Source: Microvirga vignae
Lineage (GTDB): Bacteria; Pseudomonadota; Alphaproteobacteria; Rhizobiales; Beijerinckiaceae
Length of the DNA stretch: 64,000 bases
Assembly: GCF_001017175.1 (NCBI RefSeq)
Contig: NZ_LCYG01000021.1
Coordinates: 26,859-90,858, forward strand
Direction: 5' to 3'
This document shows, one piece after another, positions 1 through 9,410 of this stretch (the stretch's first letter is position 1; every line of letters starts with the position of its first letter). The position numbers were made by a program, and so were the translations under genes. The notes under the pieces were generated by a model. It worked only from the letters and a program-made list of their open reading frames with translations, was not told the origin of the DNA and ran no database searches.

Positions 1-516
1 AGCCGCTATCGAAACCCTAAAAAGCCCTTGTAGAGCGGTGCCGCACCGATGCGCTGGGCCGTCGTGCAATCATGGACAAGTCGGCTTCGAGCAGGACTTG
101 CGTCGATGGCCAGAGGTTGGAGTTCCAGACCCAGGCATAGAATGCCCAAGTCGCCAACGCACTTAGGGTGACCTCCACGACCAGGATACGCCAGGGGGAG
201 CTTTCAGTTAGGGAAAGCGCTGATCAGAGCCGTGCCTCCCTGAGAACGATTGAAAGCGACGCTTCAGCTTCTGGACTTCCGTAGCCCTGTTGCGAAGCTT
301 GGGCTTCTTAAAAGGCTCACCCTTCATGCTCTCCTCAGAAAGAGGCGCAGCCGGCAGTTGCGGCATTACTTCCGACCGCGTGCCCCTGCTCGGATTATTT
401 TTATTTAAGCCTAACAGTTTTGCAGAAATGCAACTTCGATTGCATTTAATCATGTAATAACATTATATAATGTTGCCTTCCTGTGAGGAAGGTATTTCTG
501 TCGAGGCGCTGAGCCA
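1..516. other. Left-edge region without a confident gene
   Basis: No convincing gene was found here. On the minus strand a short open stretch (about 207 down to 29) encodes roughly 60 residues with one hydrophobic segment. A second open stretch (453 to 208) gives an 81-residue basic peptide with no recognised family. Either could be a gene remnant. The last 60 bases are AT-rich and contain a perfect 16-bp palindrome just before the GGDEF-EAL gene. Confidence 0.4.
459..474. promoter_or_regulatory. Perfect 16-bp AT-rich palindrome
   Basis: The sequence AACATTATATAATGTT is its own reverse complement. It lies about 43 bases upstream of the GGDEF-EAL start in an otherwise GC-rich genome, the usual place for a dimeric regulator site or the promoter core. 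Similar AT-rich boxes lie before the histidine kinase gene (around 45704-45720) and the DUF4112 gene (55761-55805). Binding is inferred, not shown. Confidence 0.4.
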
Positions 517-2850
517 TTGCGCAAAATTTCTTCTTTGGACCAGTTGAACTGGCGTTTTTCCATGCGAGTCCTATTGCCGGTGGCAGCGAGCACGGCCGCT
601 GCACTCGTGCTGGCAGCCCTTGCTCTGCTCTGGGCTGTTCGCCAAAGCGACCAAATTTCCATGGAGCGCCAGCAACGGACCACCGAACGTCGTATACGGG
701 CGATTGTCGGCGAACTGGCCAAAGAGCAGGAAATGGTTGCCGTCTGGAACGAAACCGTTCTTGAGCTCCGCAAGTCTCCCCTCGATGAGAAATGGCTTGA
801 TGCCAATATCGGCGGCTGGCTGCACGTGACTTTTGGCCAGGATCGCATCTACATCTTGAACTCACGCAACGAACCCGTCGACGTGACGATCGATGGCATC
901 CGCGTGGCCATCGAAGAGTTCGAGAAAGTTCGCCCAAGCCTCGCAAGTTTCATCCAGGGGCTTCGTGGCGACACCCGGTCTTCTCACTTCGGGCATTCTG
1001 AGCGCCCTGTTGATGAGACCTATCTGACAAGCGGCCGGGCCGTGCATGACGCGCATCTGCTGGAACTGCAGGGCAGGCCGGCAGCCGTCAGCGCCATGAA
1101 GATCGTGCCTGAGAACGACGATCTTGTTCAGGAGCCTGGCACTGAATTTTTGCTGGTCAGTGTGCGCTTTCTTGATGGAAGCTTCCTGAGACAGCTTTCA
1201 CAGCAGAACCTGATCGAAGGCTTACGCTTCTCACGGGTGAACGAACCCGGTGAGGGCCAAGTCGGCGTGCCCCTCAGATCCGATGAGGGCAATCTGATCG
1301 GCTATTTCATCTGGCGGCCGGAGCTGCCGGGAACGACCATTCTGCGCGTCATCAGCCCGAGCATCACCGTCGTCTGTGTTCTGATCATCGGCGTCATGAC
1401 CTTGCTCGCCCATTCGCTGCGACGCTCGATGGCGAAGTTGAGAAAAGCGATTGCCGAATTACGAGCCAGCGAGGCGCAGGCTCACCATCTTGCCTTTCAC
1501 GATGTCCTGACGGGTTTGCCCAACCGCGCGCTCTTTGACGCCAGCCTTGATCGGACTCTTGCCAGTGCAGGACCGGAAGGGCCGCTGGCTGTCCTCATGC
1601 TCGATCTGGATCGTTTCAAGCATGTGAACGACACGCTTGGCCATCATGCTGGAGACAGTGTTGTCCGGGAGTTCGGCCAGAGGCTGTTCGGACTTCTCCG
1701 CGGTAGCGACATCATTGCGCGTCTCGGCGGCGACGAGTTCGCTATCGTTCTGACAGGCATAGCCGGTCGCGGTGATGTCGAAACGATCTGCGCGCGCATC
1801 CTCGATGCAGTCCGACGGCCATTCGACATCGCAGGTCGCCAAGCCTTCGTCGGCGTCAGCATCGGAGTTGCCTTGGCGCCGGATGCAGGCTCCGAGCGCG
1901 TTGACCTCATGCGCAAGGCCGATATTGCGCTCTACCAAGCCAAGGCTGAAGGGCGCGATTCTTACCGGATCTTCACGGCAGTCATGGATGAGATCGTGAA
2001 GGTGCGCAGCACGATCGAGGAGGAGTTACGGGCGGCTCTCGTGACCGGCAACGATCTGAGACTCTTCTACCAGCCGCTGATTGATGTGGGAGGGCAATCC
2101 ATCATTGGGCTTGAGGCGCTCGTGCGCTGGCATCACCCGGCCCGCGGCATGATCGCGCCTAATCAGTTCATTCCGATTGCTGAGGAAACCGGTCTGATCT
2201 CGCCGTTGGGCGAATGGGTCCTGCGTCAAGCCTGCCTTGCCTCGAACCGGTGGCCCGATCTGACGATCGCCGTCAATCTCTCGCCGGTCCAGTTCCGCTC
2301 CGGCGATCTTGCTCAGCGCCTCATTGGGATTGTCAGCGAAACGGGAGCCGATCCGCGCCGCATCGAGTTCGAGATCACCGAAAGTCTGCTGCTCGATGAT
2401 AGCGATCTTTCCCGCTCCGCCTTGAAGATGCTGAGACAGGAAGGCTTCAAGATTGCTCTCGACGATTTCGGAACGGGCTATTCCAGTCTTAGCTATTTGC
2501 GTCGTTTCGAGGTCGACAAGATCAAGATCGATCGTTCCTTCGTGCAGCACCTCGGCGAGCAGGACGAGTCCGTCGCAATCGTGACTGCCATCGTCAGTTT
2601 ATGCCGTGCCATGGGTTTGACGGTCACTGCGGAAGGCGTGGAGACAGAGGATCAAAAGCTCTTCCTGTCGCAAACGGGATGCAACGAGATGCAGGGCTTC
2701 TTGTTCTCCCGCGCACTTCCTGAGGAACAGATCGCAGATCTTCTCGGTACCTTGGGCAATATGCTGAGCGCCCAAGGCGCGGCCAAGCCAACCCTGCCTG
2801 TTTCTCGTTCTGATAACGGAAGGGCGAGAGCAGAGAAGGCACGCGCCTGA
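517..2850 (+). CDS. Membrane GGDEF-EAL cyclic-di-GMP synthase/phosphodiesterase
   Basis: A 777-residue bifunctional-type c-di-GMP enzyme. An N-terminal membrane segment (about residues 18-42) and a second one (about 275-298) flank a periplasmic sensor region that resembles CHASE4. A GGDEF domain follows with an intact GGDEF motif at 404-408, then an EAL domain with EAL at 533-535, DDFGTGYSSL and a KIDRSFV segment. Both catalytic motifs are intact, so synthesis, hydrolysis or both are possible. The TTG at 517 gives the longest frame; ATG 562 (residue 16) is an alternative. Its place near a locus with a PilZ-domain Alg44 suggests, but does not prove, a role in exopolysaccharide control. A large stem-loop follows the stop. 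Confidence 0.93.
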   Translation: MRKISSLDQLNWRFSMRVLLPVAASTAAALVLAALALLWAVRQSDQISMERQQRTTERRIRAIVGELAKEQEMVAVWNETVLELRKSPLDEKWLDANIGGWLHVTFGQDRIYILNSRNEPVDVTIDGIRVAIEEFEKVRPSLASFIQGLRGDTRSSHFGHSERPVDETYLTSGRAVHDAHLLELQGRPAAVSAMKIVPENDDLVQEPGTEFLLVSVRFLDGSFLRQLSQQNLIEGLRFSRVNEPGEGQVGVPLRSDEGNLIGYFIWRPELPGTTILRVISPSITVVCVLIIGVMTLLAHSLRRSMAKLRKAIAELRASEAQAHHLAFHDVLTGLPNRALFDASLDRTLASAGPEGPLAVLMLDLDRFKHVNDTLGHHAGDSVVREFGQRLFGLLRGSDIIARLGGDEFAIVLTGIAGRGDVETICARILDAVRRPFDIAGRQAFVGVSIGVALAPDAGSERVDLMRKADIALYQAKAEGRDSYRIFTAVMDEIVKVRSTIEEELRAALVTGNDLRLFYQPLIDVGGQSIIGLEALVRWHHPARGMIAPNQFIPIAEETGLISPLGEWVLRQACLASNRWPDLTIAVNLSPVQFRSGDLAQRLIGIVSETGADPRRIEFEITESLLLDDSDLSRSALKMLRQEGFKIALDDFGTGYSSLSYLRRFEVDKIKIDRSFVQHLGEQDESVAIVTAIVSLCRAMGLTVTAEGVETEDQKLFLSQTGCNEMQGFLFSRALPEEQIADLLGTLGNMLSAQGAAKPTLPVSRSDNGRARAEKARA

Positions 2851-2851
2851 T

Positions 2852-2889
2852 CTACCTTCAGGCGCAGATTGGGGTGCGCCTGAAGGTAG
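2852..2889. terminator. Convergent stem-loop, bidirectional terminator candidate
   Basis: Perfect 14-bp inverted repeat (2852-2865 with 2876-2889, 10-base loop) between two convergent genes. The stem is strong, but there is no T-run on either side. Confidence 0.6.
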
Positions 2890-2899
2890 GGACGGGCTG

Positions 2900-3481
2900 T
2901 TATTCCGGCGCGTCGAGAAGCTCCGACATGGCACCCGGTTGAGGCTTCGTCAGAATCTGAACGCGCCTTCCGTCTGGAAACTCGATGGTTCGTAGGGTCA
3001 TGACCTCAAGGCCGGAGTTGAGACCTTCACGCACTCTGGCCGCCCGGGTGCTTCGCGTCGTCTGCTCCGCTATGTCACGTCGCGAGTTCACTTGCCTTTG
3101 ACGCTCGCTCCTGGCCGTCGTTACTTCCCGTGAAGGTTTGCGGTCTCTGCGCTCGGTCGCAGCTCTTTGGGCAGAGCTTTTCGCAACAGGCTTCCGTTCC
3201 CCCGCCGAAGAGGCTTCTTCGGAACGTCGCTGGGCCGGCTCCTTGCTCTTCTCGCTGACGTTGGTCGCTGCCGTTGTGCTTGCTGGAGGTGCTGAAGATT
3301 GTGGGGCGGCAGCCTTGGCCTCAGGAGCTGCGGGAGCAGGGGCAGAGCTTGGCGCCGACGCACCCGCCTCGGAAGGGGGATCGACCCAGGGCCGCGCCGG
3401 CTGTGCGTTGCCGGATGACGCGGCTGCAGCAAGCCCCAAGGCCAAGCTCAAGGCTCCAATCGGATGCAACCGTGTTTCCAT
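2900..3481 (-). CDS. Secreted Ala/Pro-rich low-complexity protein
   Basis: A 193-residue protein of unknown function. It starts with a Sec-type signal peptide (hydrophobic core about 9-22, likely cleavage after SGNA). A long Ala/Pro/Ser-rich linker (about 40-95) and a strongly basic Arg/Lys-rich stretch (about 95-150) follow. The last 40 residues are more ordered, including IEFPDGRRVQILT. A GGGAG ribosome site sits 6 bases before the ATG. Composition suggests a periplasmic or cell-wall-associated spacer protein. No enzyme motif is visible and no family was recognised. Confidence 0.72.
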   Translation of the reverse strand: METRLHPIGALSLALGLAAAASSGNAQPARPWVDPPSEAGASAPSSAPAPAAPEAKAAAPQSSAPPASTTAATNVSEKSKEPAQRRSEEASSAGERKPVAKSSAQRAATERRDRKPSREVTTARSERQRQVNSRRDIAEQTTRSTRAARVREGLNSGLEVMTLRTIEFPDGRRVQILTKPQPGAMSELLDAPE

Positions 3482-3649
3482 GGCAATCTCCCAGTTCCGT
3501 GAAGAGGGAACGCTTGCCCGGGCTGTCTTGGTTCCATGAATCGAGATTCACGAAGAATCGATTGTCAAAGGCAACGAAGACACTGAACGCTCCTTGCATA
3601 AGCTTGTCAGTGACAAAACATAGGGAAGAGATCCACAAGAGATGGGTTG

Positions 3650-4510
3650 ATGGATCAAATCATCGCGTTGACTGCAGACCCGGCCGGCTGGGCGGCCTTG
3701 ACAACCCTCGCCGTCATGGAGGCGGTGCTCGGTATCGACAATCTCATCGTCATATCCATCCTCACCAACAAGCTGCCTGCACATCAGCAAGCTAAAGCCC
3801 GGCGCATTGGCATCGGCTTGGCCCTCATCCTGCGGTGAGGGTTCGTGGGAACGATTGCAATCATCGTCCAGCTCACGGACCCGCTATGCACGGCCTTTGG
3901 ACACGGTTTCTCGTGGAGGGATCTCATCCTGATTGCGGGTGGCCTCTTTCTTGTCTGGAAGGCAACGAAGGATATCCATCATAATGTCGATCCGGACCGT
4001 GGACCGGATCTCTTCGACAGCAAGCAGGCCGGTATAAGCTTCGCCTCTGCAATCGTGCAGATCCTCATTCTTGACTAGCTTGACTAGGTATTTTCCATCG
4101 ACAGCATCATTGCGGCCGTCAGTATGACGGATCATGTCCCGATCATGGTGATCGCCGTGCTTGCCGCCGTGACCGTAATGCTCCTTGCGGCCGATCCGCT
4201 CTCGCGCTTTATCCAGGCCAATCCCACACTGGTCATGCTGGCGCTGGGCTTCCTGCTGATGATCGGCATGACCCTGATTGCAGACGGCTTCGGGGTGCCC
4301 GCGCCCAAGGGCTACATCTACGCTGCTATGGCGCTCTCGGCTCCCGTTGAAGCCCTGAACATGCTTTCGCGGCGGGCTCAAAAGAAGCGGCAGAGTGAGC
4401 TGACTGAGCGAGCATGCTGCAATGTGTGCCTGAGCCTTGAAGAGAGACCTTGGTTCAAGAAAAAGACGGCTCCGCAAATCCGGAGCCGCCCTCGTCAGTC
4501 ACTTCCTTAG
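3650..4510 (+). pseudogene. TerC-family integral membrane protein, disrupted by in-frame stops
   Basis: The three translated pieces (3650-3838, 3845-4078, 4124 onward) lie in one frame and together match a TerC/YjbE-type membrane protein. Typical segments are [37 protein letters not shown] and FSIDSII. Three nonsense codons break it: TGA at 3836-3838 and TAG at 4076-4078 and 4085-4087. The last two come from a 9-base tandem duplication of CTTGACTAG at 4070-4087. There is no frameshift up to the usual end of the family (about 4395); after that the frame runs on without the expected stop and overlaps the 3' end of the convergent epimerase gene. Recent decay is the simplest reading. Confidence 0.85.
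4461..4488 (-). terminator. Rho-independent terminator of the secreted epimerase gene
   Basis: Inverted repeat GGCTCCG/CGGAGCC (4468-4474 with 4481-4487) is followed on the minus strand by a T-rich run, about 20 bases after the epimerase stop. Confidence 0.75.
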
Positions 4511-7419
4511 ATGATGTAGAAGTCGGCATTGGTGACCGTCTCATTGGCGCCGATATTGGCAAAGACCGTTCTGCCACCTGCCGCGCTGCCATTGTAATCG
4601 TACCAAACGTCACCCGTGCTCTTGTTGTAGCCAATGAAGTCGTTCGAGTCCTTAGCGCCAGATCCAATGGCGAAGTGAGAAGAGCTCAGTGTGCCTGTAT
4701 ACTTCAGGGATTTGAAGATAGCATTTTCCAGTCTGATCGTGTCATACCTTGCATCAAAGTCCATGATCTTGTCTTTGTTCAGAGAACTATTTGGAGCCGT
4801 ATTGAAGACGAAAATGTCATTCCCTACTCCTCCATAGAGAAGATCATTCCCTGCGCCGCCATACAACCTATCGTGGCCGCTGCTACCTTTGATCGTGTTG
4901 TTGGCAGTATTGCCGACTAGCGTGTTGTTGAGGTTGTTTCCAACCAAATAGATTGCAGAACTGCCAATGGCATACATGTTCTCGACGTAGGCTGAAAGAA
5001 CATAGCTCACGCTTGTCCGAATTAAATCGGTGCCGCCGGCGGCCGAGGTTTCGATGACAACGTCGCCGCGGTCGTCAACGTAATAGCTGTCATTGCCACT
5101 ACCGCCAGACATACGATCTGCCCCTTCGGCGCCATTGAGCACATTGTTGAGGGCATTACCAACCACAGTGTTGGAGAGAGCATTGCCGGTTCCACGAGAG
5201 GCTGATCCCGACAGGATCACCCTCTCAACATCGGCGCCCAGAGCATAGTTGATGCTGCTATATACAGTGTCATAGCCACCTAGGCCACCATTCGGTTTCT
5301 CAACAACAAGATCATTAAGGTTGTCAACGTAGTAGACATCGTTGCCGTCGCCTCCCTCCATGGAGTCAGCCCCCAGACTGCCATTGAGTGTATCGTGGCC
5401 AGCTCCGCCTCTGAGGGTGTTCGCAGCGGCGTTGCCGGTGATCCTGTTGTTGAGCTCATTGCCCGTGAGAATGACACTGCCTGTGCCGATAGCGCTGATA
5501 TGCTCGACATTTGCCGACACAGTATAATTCACCGTGGTGAGGATCTGGTCCGCATTGCCTTCGTTGGCATTTTCGATCACCAAGTCGCCTGTGTCGTCGA
5601 CATAATAAGTGTCGTCGCCGAAGCGGCCTTCCATGAGGTCTTCGCCCGCCAAGCCATCGAGAGTGTTGTTGAGGGCATTCCCGATCAGATTATTGCCTGA
5701 GGATTTATTGCCTTTTGCGACGATTGCCGATCCTGTCAGAATCAGCTTTTCGACTGCGATTGATTGATCCAGCCCAGCCTGATCCTTGATAGAAAGGGAG
5801 TAGTTGACACTGCTATAGATCGTGTCGATGCCGCCGAGGCCGCTATTGACCTTCTCATCGACAATATCGCCGACATTGTCGACATAATAGGTATCGTTGC
5901 CGTCGCCACCTTCCATACTATCAGCGCCTGAGCCGCCGATGAGAGTGTCGTCCCCGCCGTAGCTCTTCAGTACATTTGAGGCAGCATTGCCCGTCAGCCG
6001 ATTGTTCAGTGCATTGCCATAACCATTGATGGCATTGATTCCCATCAATGTCAGGTGCTCGACGTTGTCGTTGAGCGTATAATTGATCCAGGATTGTGCG
6101 AGGTCGTCCGTGCCTTCGCCTGCCTGCTCGATGATCTTATCTGTGGAATGGTTGATGGTATAGGTGTCGTTACCCCCAAGACCATGCATCTCATCGCCAA
6201 CGGTAGTGCCTGGTAGCGTATCGTTATTGGCGCTGCCGAATACCGGGTTTAGTTGCCCTGGCACAGAAACGGCTCCTGCATCCGAGCCATGGAAAGTGTT
6301 GCCAGAAACGGAAGTTCCGGTCGCTCCACCGTCGTCGTTGGTGGGCTCTTCCCGGACTCCCCAGCGCGAGTTGACTGCACCATCGGAGTAGATGTTGTTG
6401 TCGAAGATCTGGGTGCCGGTTGAATAGTAAATCTTTCCCGTGACTGAGGTGTCGTCTCTCAGACGGATGTTGATCTCGTCATAGGTGTTATCCGCCTCTT
6501 GCGAGTTGTTGTAGATAAAGCTCCCTTTGACGATAGTGTCGGTCGAGCCCTCAATCCGGATGCCTTGGCGTAGGTTGCTGTGCACCTTGACACCGTCGAT
6601 CATCACATCGTCTGACAGCTTGACGAGGATGCCCTCCTTCGTGTTCCCGTAATACTCGCCTCCGATGACCTGAATATCACTAACCCAAACAAAAGGTGAT
6701 CCGTCTTCCGGCGGCACGTCGCCGCGCTGGATGGTCAACCCTGCAGAGCCGTTTGAGTAGGCTTTGTTGTTCTCCAGTGTGAGCTGCGTTGTGGCATTCT
6801 GGATGTTGAAGCCGTGACGATCGTTGTCGTAGGATACGTTGTTCCTGTAAGTCCCGCCGACGACAGCATCTGCCACGAAACCGTCGAGCCCGTTTCCATG
6901 AGCGACGCAATTCTCGATCGTCACATTCGTACTGACTTCGTGCGGGTTGAAACCATAGGCCGTGCAGTTTTTGATTTCAACGCCTGAGAGTGTGATGTCG
7001 GATTGGGTTTTTCCCTCCTCGGGCTTCGCACCGCAGATAAATCCGGCTTGATGACCCGTATTGTTGGCGCGGTTGCCATCGATCGTCAGATTAGAGACCG
7101 AAACATCTGAGACATCGGTAAGAGCGGTTCGCACGATACCGTTAATTCGGAAGTTGAATCCGTCAACGAGCTTGATAACGGTCTCGCCCTGGCCTTCGCC
7201 GACGAGTGCGACACCAGAAAGAAGTTCGACGGGGCCCTTGGAGGCATTGGCCGGATCGCCTGTGACGGCATAAATGCCGGCCGCTAGTTTGACAGTGACC
7301 TGGCCGGCTTCGGGGTTCTTCATGTACTCGGCGTTGGCGGCTTTGATGGCGGCATCGATGGCCGCCATGTCCTTCTGAGCGTTTCCGGTTGGCGGGGCAA
7401 CGGTGATGACTGTAGGCAT
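4507..7419 (-). CDS. Secreted AlgE-type mannuronan C5-epimerase with RTX repeats
   Basis: A 970-residue protein. Residues 1 to about 380 form a right-handed parallel beta-helix resembling the A-module of Azotobacter AlgE epimerases, including the active-site region YGFNPHE (155-161) and DRHGFN. From about 400 to 900 there are several GGxGxD-type calcium-binding repeats of about 75-95 residues, each carrying a GNDxYYVDN-like core. The end (about 860-970) resembles the C-terminal secretion region of serralysin-like RTX proteins. There is no N-terminal signal peptide, as expected for type I secretion, and no type I exporter lies in the window. The aspartate of the usual DPHE motif is Asn158 here, so activity may be altered. 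It would act on exported polymannuronate and is divergent from the alginate operon. Confidence 0.88.
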   Translation of the reverse strand: MPTVITVAPPTGNAQKDMAAIDAAIKAANAEYMKNPEAGQVTVKLAAGIYAVTGDPANASKGPVELLSGVALVGEGQGETVIKLVDGFNFRINGIVRTALTDVSDVSVSNLTIDGNRANNTGHQAGFICGAKPEEGKTQSDITLSGVEIKNCTAYGFNPHEVSTNVTIENCVAHGNGLDGFVADAVVGGTYRNNVSYDNDRHGFNIQNATTQLTLENNKAYSNGSAGLTIQRGDVPPEDGSPFVWVSDIQVIGGEYYGNTKEGILVKLSDDVMIDGVKVHSNLRQGIRIEGSTDTIVKGSFIYNNSQEADNTYDEINIRLRDDTSVTGKIYYSTGTQIFDNNIYSDGAVNSRWGVREEPTNDDGGATGTSVSGNTFHGSDAGAVSVPGQLNPVFGSANNDTLPGTTVGDEMHGLGGNDTYTINHSTDKIIEQAGEGTDDLAQSWINYTLNDNVEHLTLMGINAINGYGNALNNRLTGNAASNVLKSYGGDDTLIGGSGADSMEGGDGNDTYYVDNVGDIVDEKVNSGLGGIDTIYSSVNYSLSIKDQAGLDQSIAVEKLILTGSAIVAKGNKSSGNNLIGNALNNTLDGLAGEDLMEGRFGDDTYYVDDTGDLVIENANEGNADQILTTVNYTVSANVEHISAIGTGSVILTGNELNNRITGNAAANTLRGGAGHDTLNGSLGADSMEGGDGNDVYYVDNLNDLVVEKPNGGLGGYDTVYSSINYALGADVERVILSGSASRGTGNALSNTVVGNALNNVLNGAEGADRMSGGSGNDSYYVDDRGDVVIETSAAGGTDLIRTSVSYVLSAYVENMYAIGSSAIYLVGNNLNNTLVGNTANNTIKGSSGHDRLYGGAGNDLLYGGVGNDIFVFNTAPNSSLNKDKIMDFDARYDTIRLENAIFKSLKYTGTLSSSHFAIGSGAKDSNDFIGYNKSTGDVWYDYNGSAAGGRTVFANIGANETVTNADFYII

Positions 7420-8099
7420 TTATGAGAGTCCCTTGCTGAATACTCCTGATATAGCGAAGGACAATTTTCTATCGATTGCGCCTTGGAGGTAGCACCTTAG
7501 CGCAGCTGGACTATGAAGAGTTGAGGTATGCTTGTCATTGGCATAAAAAGACTGCGCCAACGAATGTTATCGAACGCTCAAATTTATCTTTAATGATCCT
7601 ACAAGTGACAAGAAATAGCTGCTCGATAAGGCGTTCTAAAAATAAAAATTCCAGCAAAACGACTTATGGATTTTTAATGCCTTGATTTTCTATGGAAAAG
7701 TGGAAAGGCATCATCCAAGAACTATAACCCGATAGGCAAAATTTCTGAGAATCCTGCCGGAGTCTCGCTGCATACTGCCGGTAAATTTTCCTGCTTCGGG
7801 TAAGCGTAGCAGAAAAGAACCAGCTGCACCTTGAGCGGGGGATTTGCCTTGTTGTGAGGCAATGTGCGGCAGGGTCCAAGCATAGTTCTGCGCAAGAGGC
7901 TTTGCAGCAAAAAGGTTTCAAATTCTTTCGAGTTAAATCGCCCCTTGGTGGGAGTAGTTCTCCAGTTAATCCCTCGGGGGTATCTCTCCAGCCGAAATAG
8001 TGACGAGAAAACGCAGGTGCCGAGAGTATTTATTTGGACTGTGCCGGCGCCTCTGAATTTTGCGCCTTGATCTCACTGTTGTTCATCGGGAACAGCCTA
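7420..8099. promoter_or_regulatory. 680-bp divergent control region between the epimerase gene and algD
   Basis: No convincing gene is visible, and the region is less GC-rich than its surroundings. It must carry promoters for the epimerase gene (leftward) and the algD operon (rightward). A weak inverted repeat (ATGCCTT at 7677-7683, AAGGCAT at 7705-7711) and a small hairpin near 7846-7862 are visible. No confident sigma-70, sigma-54 or riboswitch signature was found. The length leaves room for a long leader and several operators. Confidence 0.5.
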
Positions 8100-9410
8100 A
8101 TGCAAATCAGTGTCTTTGGAATTGGCTATGTAGGAGCCGTATCGGCCGCATGCTTGGCCAACGATGGCCATAATGTCATCGCTGTTGATCCAAATCCGCA
8201 GAAAGTTGAACCTCTGAATGCAGGCGTCAGCCCAATTGTCGAACCGGGCCTCGATGGACTGATCCAGGATGGAATTCGCAGCAAGCGTCTGAAAGCCACC
8301 AGTGATGTCCGTGAGGCCATTCAAGGCTCTGATCTCTCCTTTGTTTGCGTAGGGACGCCGTCTCGGCCGAACGGCTCGCTCGATACAGGCTTTGTTACCG
8401 CTGCTGCGGAAGAGATCGGTGCTGCCATCCGAGAGAAGAACTCCTTCCACTCTGTCGTCATGCGCTCGACCATTCTGCCGGGTACGATGGAAAGCATCAT
8501 CCTGCCTGCGTTGGAGCGGACATCGGGGCGCCAAGCAGGCGTCGGCTTCGGCGTAGCATATTATCCCGAGTTCCTACGAGAGAGCACTGCGATCGCAGAC
8601 TATTACGATCCCGGTGCCATCATTTTCGGACGTCACGATCAAGCCACAGTCGACCGTCTGTTGGAACTACACAAGATCTTTAAAGTGGAGCCAAGAATCG
8701 TATCAATCCGCACGGCCGAAGCGGTGAAGTACACCAATAATGCCTGGCATGCACTGAAGATCAGCTTCGCCAACGAGGTCGGCAATATCTGTAAGGCGGC
8801 TGGTATCGATGGTCATGCCGTCATGGACGTTCTGTGCGCGGATACACGCCTCAATATTTCCAAGGCATACCTCAAGCCTGGTTTCGCTTTCGGCGGATCG
8901 TGCCTGCCCAAGGATCTGCGGGCGCTGCGCTTTGCAGCACGCAAGCTCGAGGTTCCAACGCCTGTCCTCGATGCAACCATGGAGGCAAACGAAGAGCAGT
9001 TGCGCCGCGCCTATTCCATGGTAGCTGCGACAGGGAAGCGACGCATCGGCATCATCGGCTTGAGCTTCAAGCCAGAGACGGACGATCTGCGCGAGAGCCC
9101 ACTCGTGGAACTTGCCGAGCGTCTCTTCGGTCGTGGCTATGACATTCGGATTTATGACCCGAATATTCAGGTCTCGAAGCTTACTGGTGCCAATCTCCAG
9201 TTTGTACGTTCTCATCTGCCGCATCTCGCGTCGCTGTTGACGGCCAACATCGACGAAGTGGTTGATCACGCCGAAGTCTTTGTTCTCGGAAATCGTGCTG
9301 AAGCCGCGCGCTTGATGGACGTCGTTGATGACGGTCGTCCGCTCATCGACCTCGTTCGTATCGACCAGACAAGGTGCTCAGGTGATTTCTATCAGGGAAT
9401 CTGCTGGTAG
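8100..9410 (+). CDS. algD: GDP-mannose 6-dehydrogenase
   Basis: Oxidises GDP-mannose to GDP-mannuronate with NAD, the committing step of alginate synthesis. The protein is 436 residues, the same length as Pseudomonas AlgD as I recall it. It shows the N-terminal Rossmann motif FGIGYVGA, the catalytic segment FGGSCLPKD with Cys268, the C-terminal DLRESPLVELAE and the AlgD-like ending GICW. These features separate it from UDP-glucose dehydrogenases. Homology starts exactly at ATG 8100; an upstream in-frame extension is unlikely. It is the first gene of the exopolysaccharide operon, and its end overlaps the start of alg8. Confidence 0.96.
   Translation: MQISVFGIGYVGAVSAACLANDGHNVIAVDPNPQKVEPLNAGVSPIVEPGLDGLIQDGIRSKRLKATSDVREAIQGSDLSFVCVGTPSRPNGSLDTGFVTAAAEEIGAAIREKNSFHSVVMRSTILPGTMESIILPALERTSGRQAGVGFGVAYYPEFLRESTAIADYYDPGAIIFGRHDQATVDRLLELHKIFKVEPRIVSIRTAEAVKYTNNAWHALKISFANEVGNICKAAGIDGHAVMDVLCADTRLNISKAYLKPGFAFGGSCLPKDLRALRFAARKLEVPTPVLDATMEANEEQLRRAYSMVAATGKRRIGIIGLSFKPETDDLRESPLVELAERLFGRGYDIRIYDPNIQVSKLTGANLQFVRSHLPHLASLLTANIDEVVDHAEVFVLGNRAEAARLMDVVDDGRPLIDLVRIDQTRCSGDFYQGICW

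Noticed and set aside
208..453. 81-residue open frame on the minus strand
   Set aside because: No ribosome site and no family likeness; the start lies in an AT-rich spacer.
3482..3649. yybP-ykoY manganese riboswitch before the TerC pseudogene
   Set aside because: TerC genes sometimes have one, but the conserved core could not be found.
7538..7560. Sigma-54 promoter candidate (TGGCAT then TGC)
   Set aside because: The spacing between GG and GC is 12 bases instead of 10.
7476..7685. 70-residue open frame in the epimerase-algD spacer
   Set aside because: Low-complexity translation without a ribosome site; better treated as control region.
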